A stretch of DNA of 64,000 bases from Sphingomonas sp. PP-CC-1A-547. GTDB lineage: Bacteria; Pseudomonadota; Alphaproteobacteria; Sphingomonadales; Sphingomonadaceae. Under the pieces are notes generated by a model that worked only from the letters and a program-made list of their open reading frames with translations, did not search any database and was not told where the DNA came from. Location of the stretch: NCBI RefSeq assembly GCF_003610375.1, contig NZ_RAPZ01000011.1:372001-436000 (forward strand), read 5' to 3'. How positions within the stretch are numbered: the first letter of the stretch is position 1; each line of letters begins with the position of its first letter. Both the position numbers and the translations under genes were made by a program. This document shows positions 16,527 to 25,719 of this stretch, piece after piece.

Positions 16527-17171
16527 ATGCGTTCCGGATCTGTATCGAAATCCCTGCTGACCCTAGGCCTCGCCGCGACCACGCTCGGCGCGTGCACGAC
16601 CGGCAGCACGCCGCCCGCACTGCCGCCCGCCTCGTTCGTCGCGAAGCAGGAATTGCCGGGCGAGGAATATGTGATCGGCCCGCTCGATCAGCTCAACATC
16701 TTCGTCTGGCGCAATCCAGAGCTGTCGTCGAAGGTCCAGGTGCGTCCCGACGGCCGGATCACCACGCCGCTGATCAACGACCTGCCCGCGGTCGGCAAGA
16801 CCCCCGCGATGCTCAGCGAAGACATCAAGAAGGCGCTCGGGGCCTATATCAAGGACCCGATCGTCTCGGTGATCGTCGAGAATTTCAGCGGCACCTACAG
16901 CCAGCAGGTCCGCATCGTCGGCGCGACCGAGAAGCCCGCGTCGATCCCGTACCGCGCCAACATGACGCTGCTCGATGCGATGATCGCGGTCGGCGGCCTC
17001 AGCCAGTATGCGGCGGGCAACAAGGCGCGACTTGTGCGCTACGATCGCGCGACCGGCAAGCAGACCGAGTTCGGGTTGCAGATCAACAACCTGCTCAAGA
17101 AGGGCGATTCGTCGGCCAACGTCCGGCTCGCGCCGGGCGACGTGATCATCATCCCCGAATCGATGTTCTGA
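16527..17171 (+). CDS. XrtA system polysaccharide export lipoprotein
   Basis: A 214-residue outer-membrane polysaccharide export (Wza-like, OPX) protein. The signal sequence ends in the lipobox LGAC near residue 20. The polysaccharide-export domain (YVIGPLDQLNIFVWRNPELS) is followed by an SLBB-type ligand-binding region and a short C-terminus without an extra helix. ATG 16527 has aggaga ten bases upstream and places the signal peptide correctly. It starts the export block; about 140 bases upstream (16387-16526) hold no gene and may contain an internal promoter. Confidence 0.92.
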   Translation: MRSGSVSKSLLTLGLAATTLGACTTGSTPPALPPASFVAKQELPGEEYVIGPLDQLNIFVWRNPELSSKVQVRPDGRITTPLINDLPAVGKTPAMLSEDIKKALGAYIKDPIVSVIVENFSGTYSQQVRIVGATEKPASIPYRANMTLLDAMIAVGGLSQYAAGNKARLVRYDRATGKQTEFGLQINNLLKKGDSSANVRLAPGDVIIIPESMF

Positions 17172-17181
17172 GGCGATCGGG

Positions 17182-18705
17182 ATGAACGGGATCTACGACG
17201 AGGTACGGATCGCGCTTCATGCGATCTGGACGCGGCGCTGGCTGGCGCTGGCGGTGGCATGGGGCGTGTGCGTGCTCGGCTGGCTGGTCGTGTCGCAGAT
17301 CCCGAGCCGCTACGATTCGACCGCGCGCGTGTTCGTACAGATGCAGACGATCCTGCCCTCGGGCATGGACGGCGTGCCACAGGTCGCGCCGATGACGGTC
17401 GACACGATCCGCACGACGCTGATCTCGGCGGTAAACCTCGAAAAGGTCGTGCGCGGCACCGATCTCGCGAACACCGTGTCGAGCGACCGGGACGTCGCCG
17501 ATCGCGTCGCGGCGCTGGCCCCGAACATCAAGATCGTGTCGCAACAGGATAATCTGTTCCAGATCACGACGAGCGCCGCGACCCCGAAGCTCGCACGCCA
17601 GATCACGCAGAAGCTGATCGACCTGTTCGTCGAGCAGAACCTCGCCGGCGATCGCTCGAAGACGACGCAGAGCCTGACTTTCCTCGACCAGCAGCTCGCC
17701 TCGCGCCAGAAGCAGCTCGCCGACGCCGAGGCCAAGCGTGCCGACTTCCAGAACCGCTATCTCGGCGCTCTCCCCGGCACGGGTTCGGTCAGCGACCGGA
17801 TCAGCGCCGCGCGGTCGCAGATGTCGCAGGTCGACGGCGATCTCGCCGCCGCGCAGTCGAGCCTTGCCGCGGTCCAGGGCCAGATGGCCGGGACGCCGGC
17901 AACGGTCGCAGGGACGGGGGGCGTCGCTGGCGCGGCCGGGCCGGCGCGCGCACGGCTCCAGGCGATCCAGGGTCAGCTCGCCGATGCCCGCGCGCGCGGC
18001 TATACCGAGAACCACCCCGACGTGATCGCGCTGAAGAGCCAGCTCGCATCGGCCACCGCGGCCGCGCGCAGCGAGCCGCTGGCAGGCGGCAGTGCAGGAG
18101 GCAGCGCGCAGAACCCGCTCTACGCGTCGCTCCAGTCGATGGTCGCGGATCGCACCGCCACGGTCGCCTCGCTACGGATGCGGCGGAGCCAGTTGCAGGG
18201 CGACCTCGACCTGCTCAATTCGAAGCTGTCGGGCGATCCCGAAGTCGCCGCCGAACAGGGCTCGATCGATCGCGATTATCAGGTGCTGAAGGACCAGTAC
18301 GACGCGCTGCTCAAACAGCGCGAGCAGACCGCGATCGTGGGTCAAGCGCAGTCGCAGAGCGATCACGTGAAGTTCAGCGTGATCGATCCGCCGACGATGC
18401 CGAGCAAGCCGAGCGCGCCGAACAGATTGCTGCTACTCACGGGGGTTCTGATCGCGGGACTCGCGGCGGGAATCGGCGCGGCCTTCGCGATGGGGAAGCT
18501 GCGATCCACGTTCGCGACGACCGCGCGGCTCGAAAAGGCGGCAGGCATGCCGGTGATCGGGTCGATCGGCGAAGTGGTGACGCGCGTGCAATCCGGCCAG
18601 CGTCGGCACAAGTTGAAGATGTTCCTGGGCGGTACGGCCGCACTGGGCGTCGCCTATGTACTGTTGCTGGGGGTAGAGATCCTCCAGCGCGGGCTGGCGG
18701 CATAG
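17182..18705 (+). CDS. XrtA system polysaccharide chain-length determinant
   Basis: A 507-residue inner-membrane protein of the Wzz/GumC (PCP) family. A transmembrane helix occurs at about residues 17-37 and another near 412-432 with the Pro-rich approach PPTMPSKPSAPNRLLLL. Between them is a long periplasmic region rich in coiled coil (about 130-370). It lacks a cytoplasmic kinase domain, which is encoded by the next gene. Together with the export lipoprotein and kinase it should set polymer length and couple synthesis to export. A short C-terminal hydrophobic segment follows near residue 485. Confidence 0.92.
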   Translation: MNGIYDEVRIALHAIWTRRWLALAVAWGVCVLGWLVVSQIPSRYDSTARVFVQMQTILPSGMDGVPQVAPMTVDTIRTTLISAVNLEKVVRGTDLANTVSSDRDVADRVAALAPNIKIVSQQDNLFQITTSAATPKLARQITQKLIDLFVEQNLAGDRSKTTQSLTFLDQQLASRQKQLADAEAKRADFQNRYLGALPGTGSVSDRISAARSQMSQVDGDLAAAQSSLAAVQGQMAGTPATVAGTGGVAGAAGPARARLQAIQGQLADARARGYTENHPDVIALKSQLASATAAARSEPLAGGSAGGSAQNPLYASLQSMVADRTATVASLRMRRSQLQGDLDLLNSKLSGDPEVAAEQGSIDRDYQVLKDQYDALLKQREQTAIVGQAQSQSDHVKFSVIDPPTMPSKPSAPNRLLLLTGVLIAGLAAGIGAAFAMGKLRSTFATTARLEKAAGMPVIGSIGEVVTRVQSGQRRHKLKMFLGGTAALGVAYVLLLGVEILQRGLAA

Positions 18706-18709
18706 GGGG

Positions 18710-19804
18710 ATGACCGTGACGAAGCCTGATCGCGAACCCTCGCTGCTCGAAAGAGCGGCCAAGGTGTATGATTTCAACGCGCACGCCCGGCTGCGCGGTA
18801 CCGTCGTGCCGACTCCGCCGCAGGTCGCCGCGCCCCCGGTTGCGCCCGCGGTCGCGCCCGTGGCCCCCCCCGTCGTCGAGGTGCCGGAACCCGAGTCGCC
18901 GAAGTTCGAAACGCCGCTCGAAGAAACGCCTGTTGCGGCGTCTGCGCCGCTATCCGAGGCCGAGCCGCCGCACGAATTCGTCGACCCCACCTTCCTAGCG
19001 ATCCCGGAAGAACTGCGCGCACCGGTCGGTGACGAGCTTCCCGATGAATTCTACCTGCCCGACGAAGCATCCGACACCGTGCGGATCGATCGCGGGATGC
19101 TGGCCGCGAACGGCATGATTGTCCCCGGCGCGCCCGTCGGCCCGCTTGCCGAGGAGTTCCGGCTGATCAAGCGGCAGTTGCTGATCACCGGCGCGCGGAT
19201 TGCGGAGAGCGGGAGCGCCGACAAGGCGCGCATGATCCTGGTCTGCTCGGCGCGCCCCGGCGACGGCAAGACGTTCTGCGCGATCAACCTCGCGCTCTCG
19301 ATCGCCGCCGAACGCGATACCGAAGTGCTGCTGGTCGATGCCGACGTCGCCAAGCCCGATGTCGTCGCGCAGCTCGGCCTCACCGATGGCCCCGGACTGC
19401 TCGATGCGCTGGGCGATACCCGGATCGACGTCGAGGATCTCGTCATCCAGACCGACGTACCGCATCTCTCGATCCTGCCTGCCGGGTCCAAGACCAGCAT
19501 GGATACCGAACTCCTCGCCAGCGCGCGGACCAAGTCGGTGATCGCGCGCCTGCTCGAGGCCAATCCGCGCCGCGTCGTGATCTTCGATTCGCCCCCTGCG
19601 CTGGCGGCGTCGCCGGCGTCGGTGCTGGCGATGCGGGTAGGGCAGGTGATGCTCGTCGTCCGCGCCGACCACACCCCCGAGAATGAATTGCGGGCGGCAG
19701 TGAACCTGCTCGACGGGTGCGAGCATATCCAGCTCGTCCTGAATGCCGTGTCGTTCGTCCAGGGCGGTGCGCGGTTCGGCAGCTATTACGGGCATGCGTC
19801 GTGA
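18710..19804 (+). CDS. XrtA system BY-kinase (P-loop tyrosine kinase)
   Basis: A 364-residue cytoplasmic bacterial tyrosine kinase-like ATPase. Walker A ARPGDGKTF is at residues 181-189, the A' motif VDADVAKPD at 209-217, and Walker B VVIFDSPPA near 287. The first 120 residues are a Pro/Val/Glu-rich linker of low complexity. The C-terminus ends in GSYYGHAS, with only two tyrosines, so the classical Tyr-rich cluster is very short. It partners with the chain-length protein four bases upstream and regulates polymerisation through phosphorylation in related systems. Confidence 0.92.
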   Translation: MTVTKPDREPSLLERAAKVYDFNAHARLRGTVVPTPPQVAAPPVAPAVAPVAPPVVEVPEPESPKFETPLEETPVAASAPLSEAEPPHEFVDPTFLAIPEELRAPVGDELPDEFYLPDEASDTVRIDRGMLAANGMIVPGAPVGPLAEEFRLIKRQLLITGARIAESGSADKARMILVCSARPGDGKTFCAINLALSIAAERDTEVLLVDADVAKPDVVAQLGLTDGPGLLDALGDTRIDVEDLVIQTDVPHLSILPAGSKTSMDTELLASARTKSVIARLLEANPRRVVIFDSPPALAASPASVLAMRVGQVMLVVRADHTPENELRAAVNLLDGCEHIQLVLNAVSFVQGGARFGSYYGHAS

Positions 19805-21480
19805 TGCGGACACACCACACTAGGCGGATGGCCCGGAGGCTGGCGTTGATCGCCGGCGGTTGCGTGCTCGCGGCACTGCCCGCCACACCGGTCGTCGCGC
19901 AGGCCGATCTGGCCACGCAACCTGCGCAATCGTCGCGCCGCATTACGATCAATCCGTATGTCGAGGCAAACCAGACGCTGTCCGCCGATCTCAACGGCGG
20001 CGACGTGCTGACCTATACCAGCCTCGCCGCCGGCGTTGACGCGGCGGTCCAGACCCAGCGTATCTCGGGCCAAGTCAGCTATCGGTACGAGCATCGATTC
20101 GGCTGGGGTGATCGTCTCGGCGATGATGATATCCATTCGGGCCTCGCGCGCGTCGATGCCCGCGTCACGCCGAACCTCACGCTGGAGGCCGCCGGTATCG
20201 CCACCCGGTCGCGCTCCGATATCCGCGGCGCGGCGCCGGGCGTTCTCGTCGGCAATGTCAGCAACGTCAGCCAGATCTATTCGGTCTATGCCGGCCCCAG
20301 TTTCACCAGCAACGCCGGCCCGGTGACGCTGAACGCGAACTACCGGCTCGGCTATACCAAGGTCGATACGCCGACGTTCGGCGATGCGGGCCTGGGCGGG
20401 CAACGGCTCGATTATTACGACGATTCGATCGGCAACACCGTGACCGCCAGCGCCTCGGTGCGCCCCGGTGCGATCGCGCCGTTCGGGCTCACGGTCAGCG
20501 GCGCTTACGACCGCGAGACCGCCAGCCAGTTGAAGCAGCGTTACGAGGGCTATTACGGCCGCGGCGACATACTCCAGCCGATCTCGCCCTATGTCGCGCT
20601 CACGGCCGGCGTCGGTTACGAGAAGATCGAGACGAGCCAGAAGGATCCGGTCGTCGACGCGACCGGCACGCCCGTGCTCGATCGCGACGGTCGCTTCGTC
20701 ACCAACGAGGCATCGCCGCGCCGCGTCGCCTACCGCACCGACGGCATCTATTACGACGCCGGCGTCGTCTGGCGGCCCAATCGCCGGACCTCGGTGGAGG
20801 GGCATGTCGGGCGCCGCTACGGATCGCTCAGCTACACCGGCACCGCGACCTATCAGGCATCGGACTCCGTCGGCCTCGCGGTCAACGTGTATGACGGCGT
20901 GCAGACCTTCGGCCGTCAGCTCCGGACCGGCATCGGCAATTTGCCGACCAGCTTCCTGAGCGGCAACCAGCAGGGTTTCGGCCAGCAGTTCAATGGCTGC
21001 GTGTTCGGCTCCACCGGTGCGCAACCGGGCGGCTGCCTCAACGACGTGTTCCAGTCGATCTCGACCGCCAGCTACCGCGCACGCGGGATCGACGGCGTGA
21101 TCTCCGCCACGCGCGGGCGCTCCACCTGGGGCGCGGGCATCGGCTATGCCAATCGCAAGCTCTATGCACCGCGGCTCGCACCCGGCCTGGTCGTCGCGGG
21201 TCTCGATGACGAAAGCTATTATGGCCAGCTCTTCTATACGCGCAGGCTGACCCCGGTTTCCGGCGTCAACGCCGACCTGTTCGTCAATTATTACGACAGC
21301 GGCGTCGACGACATCACCGGCGATACCGGCGTGTGGTCTTACGGCGGGACGGGGACATATTTTCACAATTTCGGGCGTCTCGGCACCACCGCGTCGCTCG
21401 GGCTTTACAGCTTCAAGGTCGGCGACCTCGACAGCGACTGGTCGGCGCAGGCGCTGATCGGTGCGCGGTACCAGTTCTGA
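19804..21480 (+). CDS. XrtA/PEP-CTERM system outer-membrane beta-barrel protein
   Basis: A 558-residue protein with a signal peptide (ARRLALIAGGCVLAALPATP, cleavage after VVAQA). Aromatic-alternating strands follow, and the last residues QALIGARYQF give the terminal Phe typical of outer-membrane barrels. It belongs to the barrel family found in PEP-CTERM loci, probably an outer-membrane channel for the polymer. ATG 19804 shares bases with the kinase stop (TGATG). A second ATG at 19828 would give a shorter signal peptide and cannot be excluded. Confidence 0.87.
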   Translation: MRTHHTRRMARRLALIAGGCVLAALPATPVVAQADLATQPAQSSRRITINPYVEANQTLSADLNGGDVLTYTSLAAGVDAAVQTQRISGQVSYRYEHRFGWGDRLGDDDIHSGLARVDARVTPNLTLEAAGIATRSRSDIRGAAPGVLVGNVSNVSQIYSVYAGPSFTSNAGPVTLNANYRLGYTKVDTPTFGDAGLGGQRLDYYDDSIGNTVTASASVRPGAIAPFGLTVSGAYDRETASQLKQRYEGYYGRGDILQPISPYVALTAGVGYEKIETSQKDPVVDATGTPVLDRDGRFVTNEASPRRVAYRTDGIYYDAGVVWRPNRRTSVEGHVGRRYGSLSYTGTATYQASDSVGLAVNVYDGVQTFGRQLRTGIGNLPTSFLSGNQQGFGQQFNGCVFGSTGAQPGGCLNDVFQSISTASYRARGIDGVISATRGRSTWGAGIGYANRKLYAPRLAPGLVVAGLDDESYYGQLFYTRRLTPVSGVNADLFVNYYDSGVDDITGDTGVWSYGGTGTYFHNFGRLGTTASLGLYSFKVGDLDSDWSAQALIGARYQF

Positions 21481-21493
21481 AGGCGAGCAGCTT

Positions 21494-22567
21494 ATGTACG
21501 ATGAACATTATGGACTGACGGGTCGGCCTTTCCAGCTCACCCCCGATCCCAAATTCTGGTTCGAGACCGCCACCCACCGCAAGGCGATGGCGTATCTCGG
21601 CTATGGTCTGGCGCAGGGCGAGGGCTTCATCGTCATCACCGGCGATATCGGCGCGGGCAAGACGACGCTTGTCGGTCACCTGATGGACACGATCGACCTA
21701 CAGCGGCTGAACGCGATCAAGCTCGTCTCGACCGCGATCGAGGCAGACGACCTGCTCCGGATCGTCGCTACCGACCTGCAGGTCGATCCGGCCGGGCTGA
21801 GCAAGGCCGAACTGCTCACCGCGATCGAGCGCGGGCTGCACGCGGTCGCGCGCACCGGCAAGCGGACGCTGCTGATCGTCGACGAGGCGCAGGCCTTGCC
21901 CGTCGATGCGCTCGAAGAACTGCGGATGCTGTCGAACTTCCAGGCGGGTGGCCACGCGCTGTTGCAGATCGTCCTGCTCGGCCAGCCCGAGTTCCGCGAT
22001 CGCCTCCACGGCTCGGAGCGTCTCGAACAGCTCCGCCAGCGCGTGATCGCGATCCACCATCTCGATCCGATGGAGGAGCATGAGGTCTCCGACTATCTCG
22101 CGCACCGCCTGACGGTGGTCGGCTGGACGGGGAACCCCGATTTTACCGAGGATGCGTTCGCGGCGTTCTTCACCGGGTCGGCCGGTGTGCCGCGCCGTTT
22201 GAACCAGCTTGCCGGGCGGGTGATGCTGCACGCGGCGATCGACGACCTTACGGTGATCGACGGCGATACGGTGCGGGCGGTGCAACGTGACCTTGAGGGC
22301 GACCTGCCAATGATCGCGCAGGACCGGGGAAAAGGTGCGCATAACGCGCACGAACCGCGCGAACCCGTGTCCACGCCGCGTGTCGACACGCCGAGCACCG
22401 ATCCTGCGGTCGAGGAGCGGCTCGCTGAACTTGAGGCGCGGGTGGACATGCAGGACAAGGCGCTACGTCGCGTGCTGACGCTGCTGGTCGACTGGGTCGA
22501 GGGCGACGATACCAAGCCGGAATACGCACCGATCCGCGGTGTGGCCGCCTGGCACGATGCTGCCTGA
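21494..22567 (+). CDS. XrtA-associated AAA ATPase
   Basis: A 357-residue ExeA/GspA-like ATPase. It opens with MYDEHYGLTGRPFQLTPDP, the standard start of the family. Walker A GDIGAGKTT is near residue 51 and Walker B LLIVDEAQAL near 132. The last 90 residues are an acidic/proline linker then a predicted coiled coil (ERLAELEARVDMQDKALRR). It has no peptidoglycan-binding domain, unlike ExeA. It probably powers assembly of the export apparatus at the inner membrane. Confidence 0.9.
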   Translation: MYDEHYGLTGRPFQLTPDPKFWFETATHRKAMAYLGYGLAQGEGFIVITGDIGAGKTTLVGHLMDTIDLQRLNAIKLVSTAIEADDLLRIVATDLQVDPAGLSKAELLTAIERGLHAVARTGKRTLLIVDEAQALPVDALEELRMLSNFQAGGHALLQIVLLGQPEFRDRLHGSERLEQLRQRVIAIHHLDPMEEHEVSDYLAHRLTVVGWTGNPDFTEDAFAAFFTGSAGVPRRLNQLAGRVMLHAAIDDLTVIDGDTVRAVQRDLEGDLPMIAQDRGKGAHNAHEPREPVSTPRVDTPSTDPAVEERLAELEARVDMQDKALRRVLTLLVDWVEGDDTKPEYAPIRGVAAWHDAA

Positions 22568-22568
22568 A

Positions 22569-23414
22569 ATGCCTGTCCTTAATGGCATGTCGGTCGATGT
22601 TGAGGACTGGTTCCAGGTCGGCGCGTTCGAAAAGGTGATCGACAAGGCCGACTGGGACTCGCTCCAGCCGCGCGTCGAGGCCAACACCGACGCCGTCCTC
22701 GCCCTATTTGCCGAGCGCGACACGAAGGCAACGTTCTTCACTTTAGGCTGGGTAGCCCACCGCTACCCCGCCCTGATCCGCCGCATCGTCAATGCGGGGC
22801 ACGAGATCGCTAGCCATGGCTGGGATCACCAGCGTGTCTTCACAATGACGCCGGAGTTCTTCCGCGCCGACCTGGCGCGCGCTCGGTCGGCGATCGAGGA
22901 TGCGGCGGGGGCGAAGGTCACGGGCTACCGCGCGCCGAGCTTCTCGATCGACCAGCGGACGCCTTGGGCGCATGTCGAACTTGCTGAGGCGGGCTATGCC
23001 TATTCCTCCAGCGTCGCTCCAGTGAAGCACGATCATTACGGCTGGCTCGATGCGCCGCGCTACGGGTTCAAGCCGCTCGCCGGCAGCGCGTTGATCGAGG
23101 TCCCGGTGACGGTGGCCAAGTTCGGCGAGCGCAAGCTGGCGACCGGCGGCGGGTTCTTCCGGCTACTCCCGGCGGCGATCACCGATCTCGCGGTGCGGCA
23201 GGTCAATCGCGAGGACCGTCCGGCAATGTTCTACTTCCATCCGTGGGAGATCGATCCGTCGCAGCCGCGTGTCGACGCTGCGCCGTTGCGCTCGAAGATT
23301 CGTCATTATTCGCGGCTCGGCGCGATGGCCGGCAAGTTGCGCGGACTGCTTGGCCGGCACGATTGGGGCCGTGTGGACACTGTCGTAGCGCGCGAAGCGG
23401 CGCGGCTGACGTGA
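22569..23414 (+). CDS. XrtA system polysaccharide deacetylase
   Basis: About 281 residues, NodB-fold carbohydrate esterase 4-like. SVDVEDWFQVGAFE near the N-terminus contains the catalytic and metal aspartates, SHGWDHQ the metal histidines, and HPWEID a late motif of this subfamily. It is likely to trim acetyl groups from the exopolysaccharide or its precursor. The start is uncertain: ATG 22569 follows the ATPase stop by one base, while ATG 22557 overlaps it and adds four residues. The gene is translationally coupled to the ATPase either way. Confidence 0.88.
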   Translation: MPVLNGMSVDVEDWFQVGAFEKVIDKADWDSLQPRVEANTDAVLALFAERDTKATFFTLGWVAHRYPALIRRIVNAGHEIASHGWDHQRVFTMTPEFFRADLARARSAIEDAAGAKVTGYRAPSFSIDQRTPWAHVELAEAGYAYSSSVAPVKHDHYGWLDAPRYGFKPLAGSALIEVPVTVAKFGERKLATGGGFFRLLPAAITDLAVRQVNREDRPAMFYFHPWEIDPSQPRVDAAPLRSKIRHYSRLGAMAGKLRGLLGRHDWGRVDTVVAREAARLT

Positions 23415-24448
23415 CCGCGCCGATGCCCGTCGGCGTGCGCGAAGCGGACCTTCGTGATCCGGCCGAGTGCGCGCGGATCGCGGCGTTCGTCGAGGCTAGC
23501 GACGAGGCCACGCCGTTCCACCTCCCGGCCTGGAGCCTCGCGGTGCAGGATGGCTGCGGCCAGCGTGCGCACTATCTGGTGTCGGAAAGCGAAGGCGCGA
23601 TCAACGGCGTGCTGCCATTGACCGAGATGCGTTCGCCGTTGTTCGGGCGTGCGCTGGTGTCGACCGGGTTCGGCGTCGATGGCGGCATCTTGGGTGGCGC
23701 GGTCGAACCGCTGTCGGCGGGGGCTTGGAACCTTGCGCTGCTGACCGGCTGCCCTTCGGTAGAATTGCGCGGAGGCCCTGCGCCTGGCGGCTGGGATAGC
23801 GATGATACGAGCTATCTCGGCTTCGTTCGCGATCTAGCCGCGGACGACGATGCGGAACTGCTCGCGATCCCCCGAAAGCAGCGCGCCGAAGTCCGCCGTG
23901 CGCTCGGCTTCGACCTTGAGATCGTCATCGGCAACGACCGGAAACTGCTTGCCGAGCACTATCAGGTTTATGCGGAGTCGGTTCGCAATCTCGGCACACC
24001 GGTTTTTCCCGCCAAGCTTTTCCGCTGCGTCGCGAGCATGATGGACGTCGATGTTCTCACCGTTCGACACAAAGGCCGCGCGGTAGCCAGCGTCCTGAGC
24101 CTGTATTTCAACGGTACCGTCTATCCCTATTGGGGCGGCGGGACCGATGCCGCGCGAGGACTGCGCGCCAACGACCGGATGTATTTCGCACTGATGGCGC
24201 ATGCGCGCGCGCGGGGCTGCACGCGGTTCGACTTTGGCCGTTCGAAGACCGGCACGGGGGCGGCGGCGTTCAAGAAGAACTGGGGCTTTACGCCCGAACC
24301 GCAGCTTTATGCCAAGCGCAGCAACGGTCCGGCGCGCGAGGTGAACCCGCTGAACCCGAAATACGCGCTGATGGTACGGACGTGGAAGAAGCTCCCGCTC
24401 TGGGTGGCCAATGCAGCAGGACCTTGGATTTCCCGAGGCCTGGGGTGA
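23411..24448 (+). CDS. FemAB-like protein, XrtA/PEP-CTERM associated
   Basis: A 345-residue tandem GNAT-fold protein of the FemAB family. FemAB proteins transfer amino acids from aminoacyl-tRNA to cell-wall precursors. The second domain carries CTRFDFGRSKTGTGAAAFK, the family's recognition stretch. GTG 23411 overlaps the deacetylase stop (GTGA). The acceptor here is unknown. With the ACP, ligase and decarboxylase of the same locus it supports amino-acyl decoration of the polymer, but this is inference. Confidence 0.88.
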   Translation: MTAPMPVGVREADLRDPAECARIAAFVEASDEATPFHLPAWSLAVQDGCGQRAHYLVSESEGAINGVLPLTEMRSPLFGRALVSTGFGVDGGILGGAVEPLSAGAWNLALLTGCPSVELRGGPAPGGWDSDDTSYLGFVRDLAADDDAELLAIPRKQRAEVRRALGFDLEIVIGNDRKLLAEHYQVYAESVRNLGTPVFPAKLFRCVASMMDVDVLTVRHKGRAVASVLSLYFNGTVYPYWGGGTDAARGLRANDRMYFALMAHARARGCTRFDFGRSKTGTGAAAFKKNWGFTPEPQLYAKRSNGPAREVNPLNPKYALMVRTWKKLPLWVANAAGPWISRGLG

Positions 24449-25719
24449 GCCTGCTCTTCCTCGCGCACCGCGTCCCGTTTCCGCCCGACCGCGGCGACAA
24501 GATCCGCAGTTTTCATGTCCTCCAGTATCTGGCGAAACTAACGCCAGTACATCTGGTGGCGTTCGCCGACGACGAAGCCGACTTCGATCCGCCTGCGGCG
24601 TTCACCGATATGCTGGCGAGTTGCACGATCCTGCCGCGCGGGAAGTCGCAGAAACGTGCCGCGCTCGAAGCCCTCGCAACTGGTAAGCCCGTCTCGCTAA
24701 CCGCCTTTGCGACGGCGGCGATGCAGGATGCAGTCAATCGCATTTTGCCAGAGGTAAACGCGGTCTACTGCTTCTCGGGTCAGATGGCGCAGTATTTGCC
24801 GGTTGGGGGGCCGCCGGTCGTCATGGATTTCGTCGACGTCGACTCCGCCAAGTTCGCTGGTTTTGCTGACGATGCGCGAGGCCCGATGCGTTGGATAATG
24901 CGCCGCGAGGCTCGGCTGCTCGGTATGTTCGAGCGCGAGGTGGCGAGCAGGGTATCGGCTAGCCTGTTCGTCAGCGAAGCGGAGGCTGCGCTGTTCCGGG
25001 AGGGGGGGGCAACCGGGCGGATCATCGCGGTCGAGAACGGCATCGATTCGGCGAAGTTCGATCCGACGGCCAGAGACGCCCGCCGATCTTCCCCCCTCCC
25101 TGAAAGGGAGGGGCCGGGGGTGGGTCGGCTTCCCCGGGCGCAACCGGTCGAAACCCAAGCGGGCCAACCCACCCCCAACCCCTCTCTCCCAGGGAGGGGC
25201 GCAGAAGCGTTGATCGTCTTCACCGGGCAGATGGACTATCGCCCCAACATCGACGCGGTGATGTGGTTCGCCCGCGACATCCTTCCGCTCGTCCGCCAGC
25301 GGCACCCCGCCCACTTCGCGATCGTCGGCCGCGCGCCAACCGCTGCCGTACAGACGCTCGCGAGTGACCACGTCACAGTGACCGGCGCAGTCGACGATGT
25401 CCGAGGCTGGCTCGCCGCCGCAGACGTTTGCGTAGCCCCGCTGAAACTCGCACGCGGCATCCAGAACAAGGTGCTGGAGGCGATGGCGATGGCGCGTCCC
25501 GTCGTCGCCTCGACCGCCGCGGCCGAGGGCATCGATCATGCCGGCACGATCCGCGTCGCCACGACCGCGCGGGAGTTCGCCGACCGCATCTGCGACCTGC
25601 TCAAAGCCCCGGACACCGCAGCAACACTCGGCCAGTCCGCCCGCACGCAGGTCATCCGCCGCTACGGCTGGGACGCCCGCCTCGCGCCGCTGAACGCGCT
25701 GCTCGGCCTCCCGGCATGA
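24445..25719 (+). CDS. XrtA system GT-B glycosyltransferase
   Basis: A 424-residue family 4-like glycosyltransferase of the XrtA-linked sugar transferase subfamily. The N-lobe starts SLLFLAHRVPFPPDRGDKIR. The C-lobe carries FTGQMDYRPNIDAVMWFA, and the donor-binding region PLKLARGIQNKVLEAMAMA is near residue 340. GTG 24445 overlaps the FemAB stop (GTGA). About 37 residues (216-252, containing SPLPEREGPGVG and PTPNPSLPGRG) come from an in-frame palindromic DNA element located exactly at the linker between the lobes. The conserved motifs on both sides remain intact, so the enzyme is probably functional. Confidence 0.9.
   Translation: MSLLFLAHRVPFPPDRGDKIRSFHVLQYLAKLTPVHLVAFADDEADFDPPAAFTDMLASCTILPRGKSQKRAALEALATGKPVSLTAFATAAMQDAVNRILPEVNAVYCFSGQMAQYLPVGGPPVVMDFVDVDSAKFAGFADDARGPMRWIMRREARLLGMFEREVASRVSASLFVSEAEAALFREGGATGRIIAVENGIDSAKFDPTARDARRSSPLPEREGPGVGRLPRAQPVETQAGQPTPNPSLPGRGAEALIVFTGQMDYRPNIDAVMWFARDILPLVRQRHPAHFAIVGRAPTAAVQTLASDHVTVTGAVDDVRGWLAAADVCVAPLKLARGIQNKVLEAMAMARPVVASTAAAEGIDHAGTIRVATTAREFADRICDLLKAPDTAATLGQSARTQVIRRYGWDARLAPLNALLGLPA
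25091..25200 (+). repeat. In-frame palindromic element inside the glycosyltransferase
   Basis: The left arm (ccctccctgaaagggagggg then ccgggggtgggt) and right arm (acccacccccaacccctc then tcccagggagggg) are near-perfect reverse complements around a 40-base centre. Each arm also contains its own hairpin. The element keeps the frame and has no stop on this strand. It has the look of an intergenic palindromic repeat that has been accepted into a protein. Confidence 0.85.
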
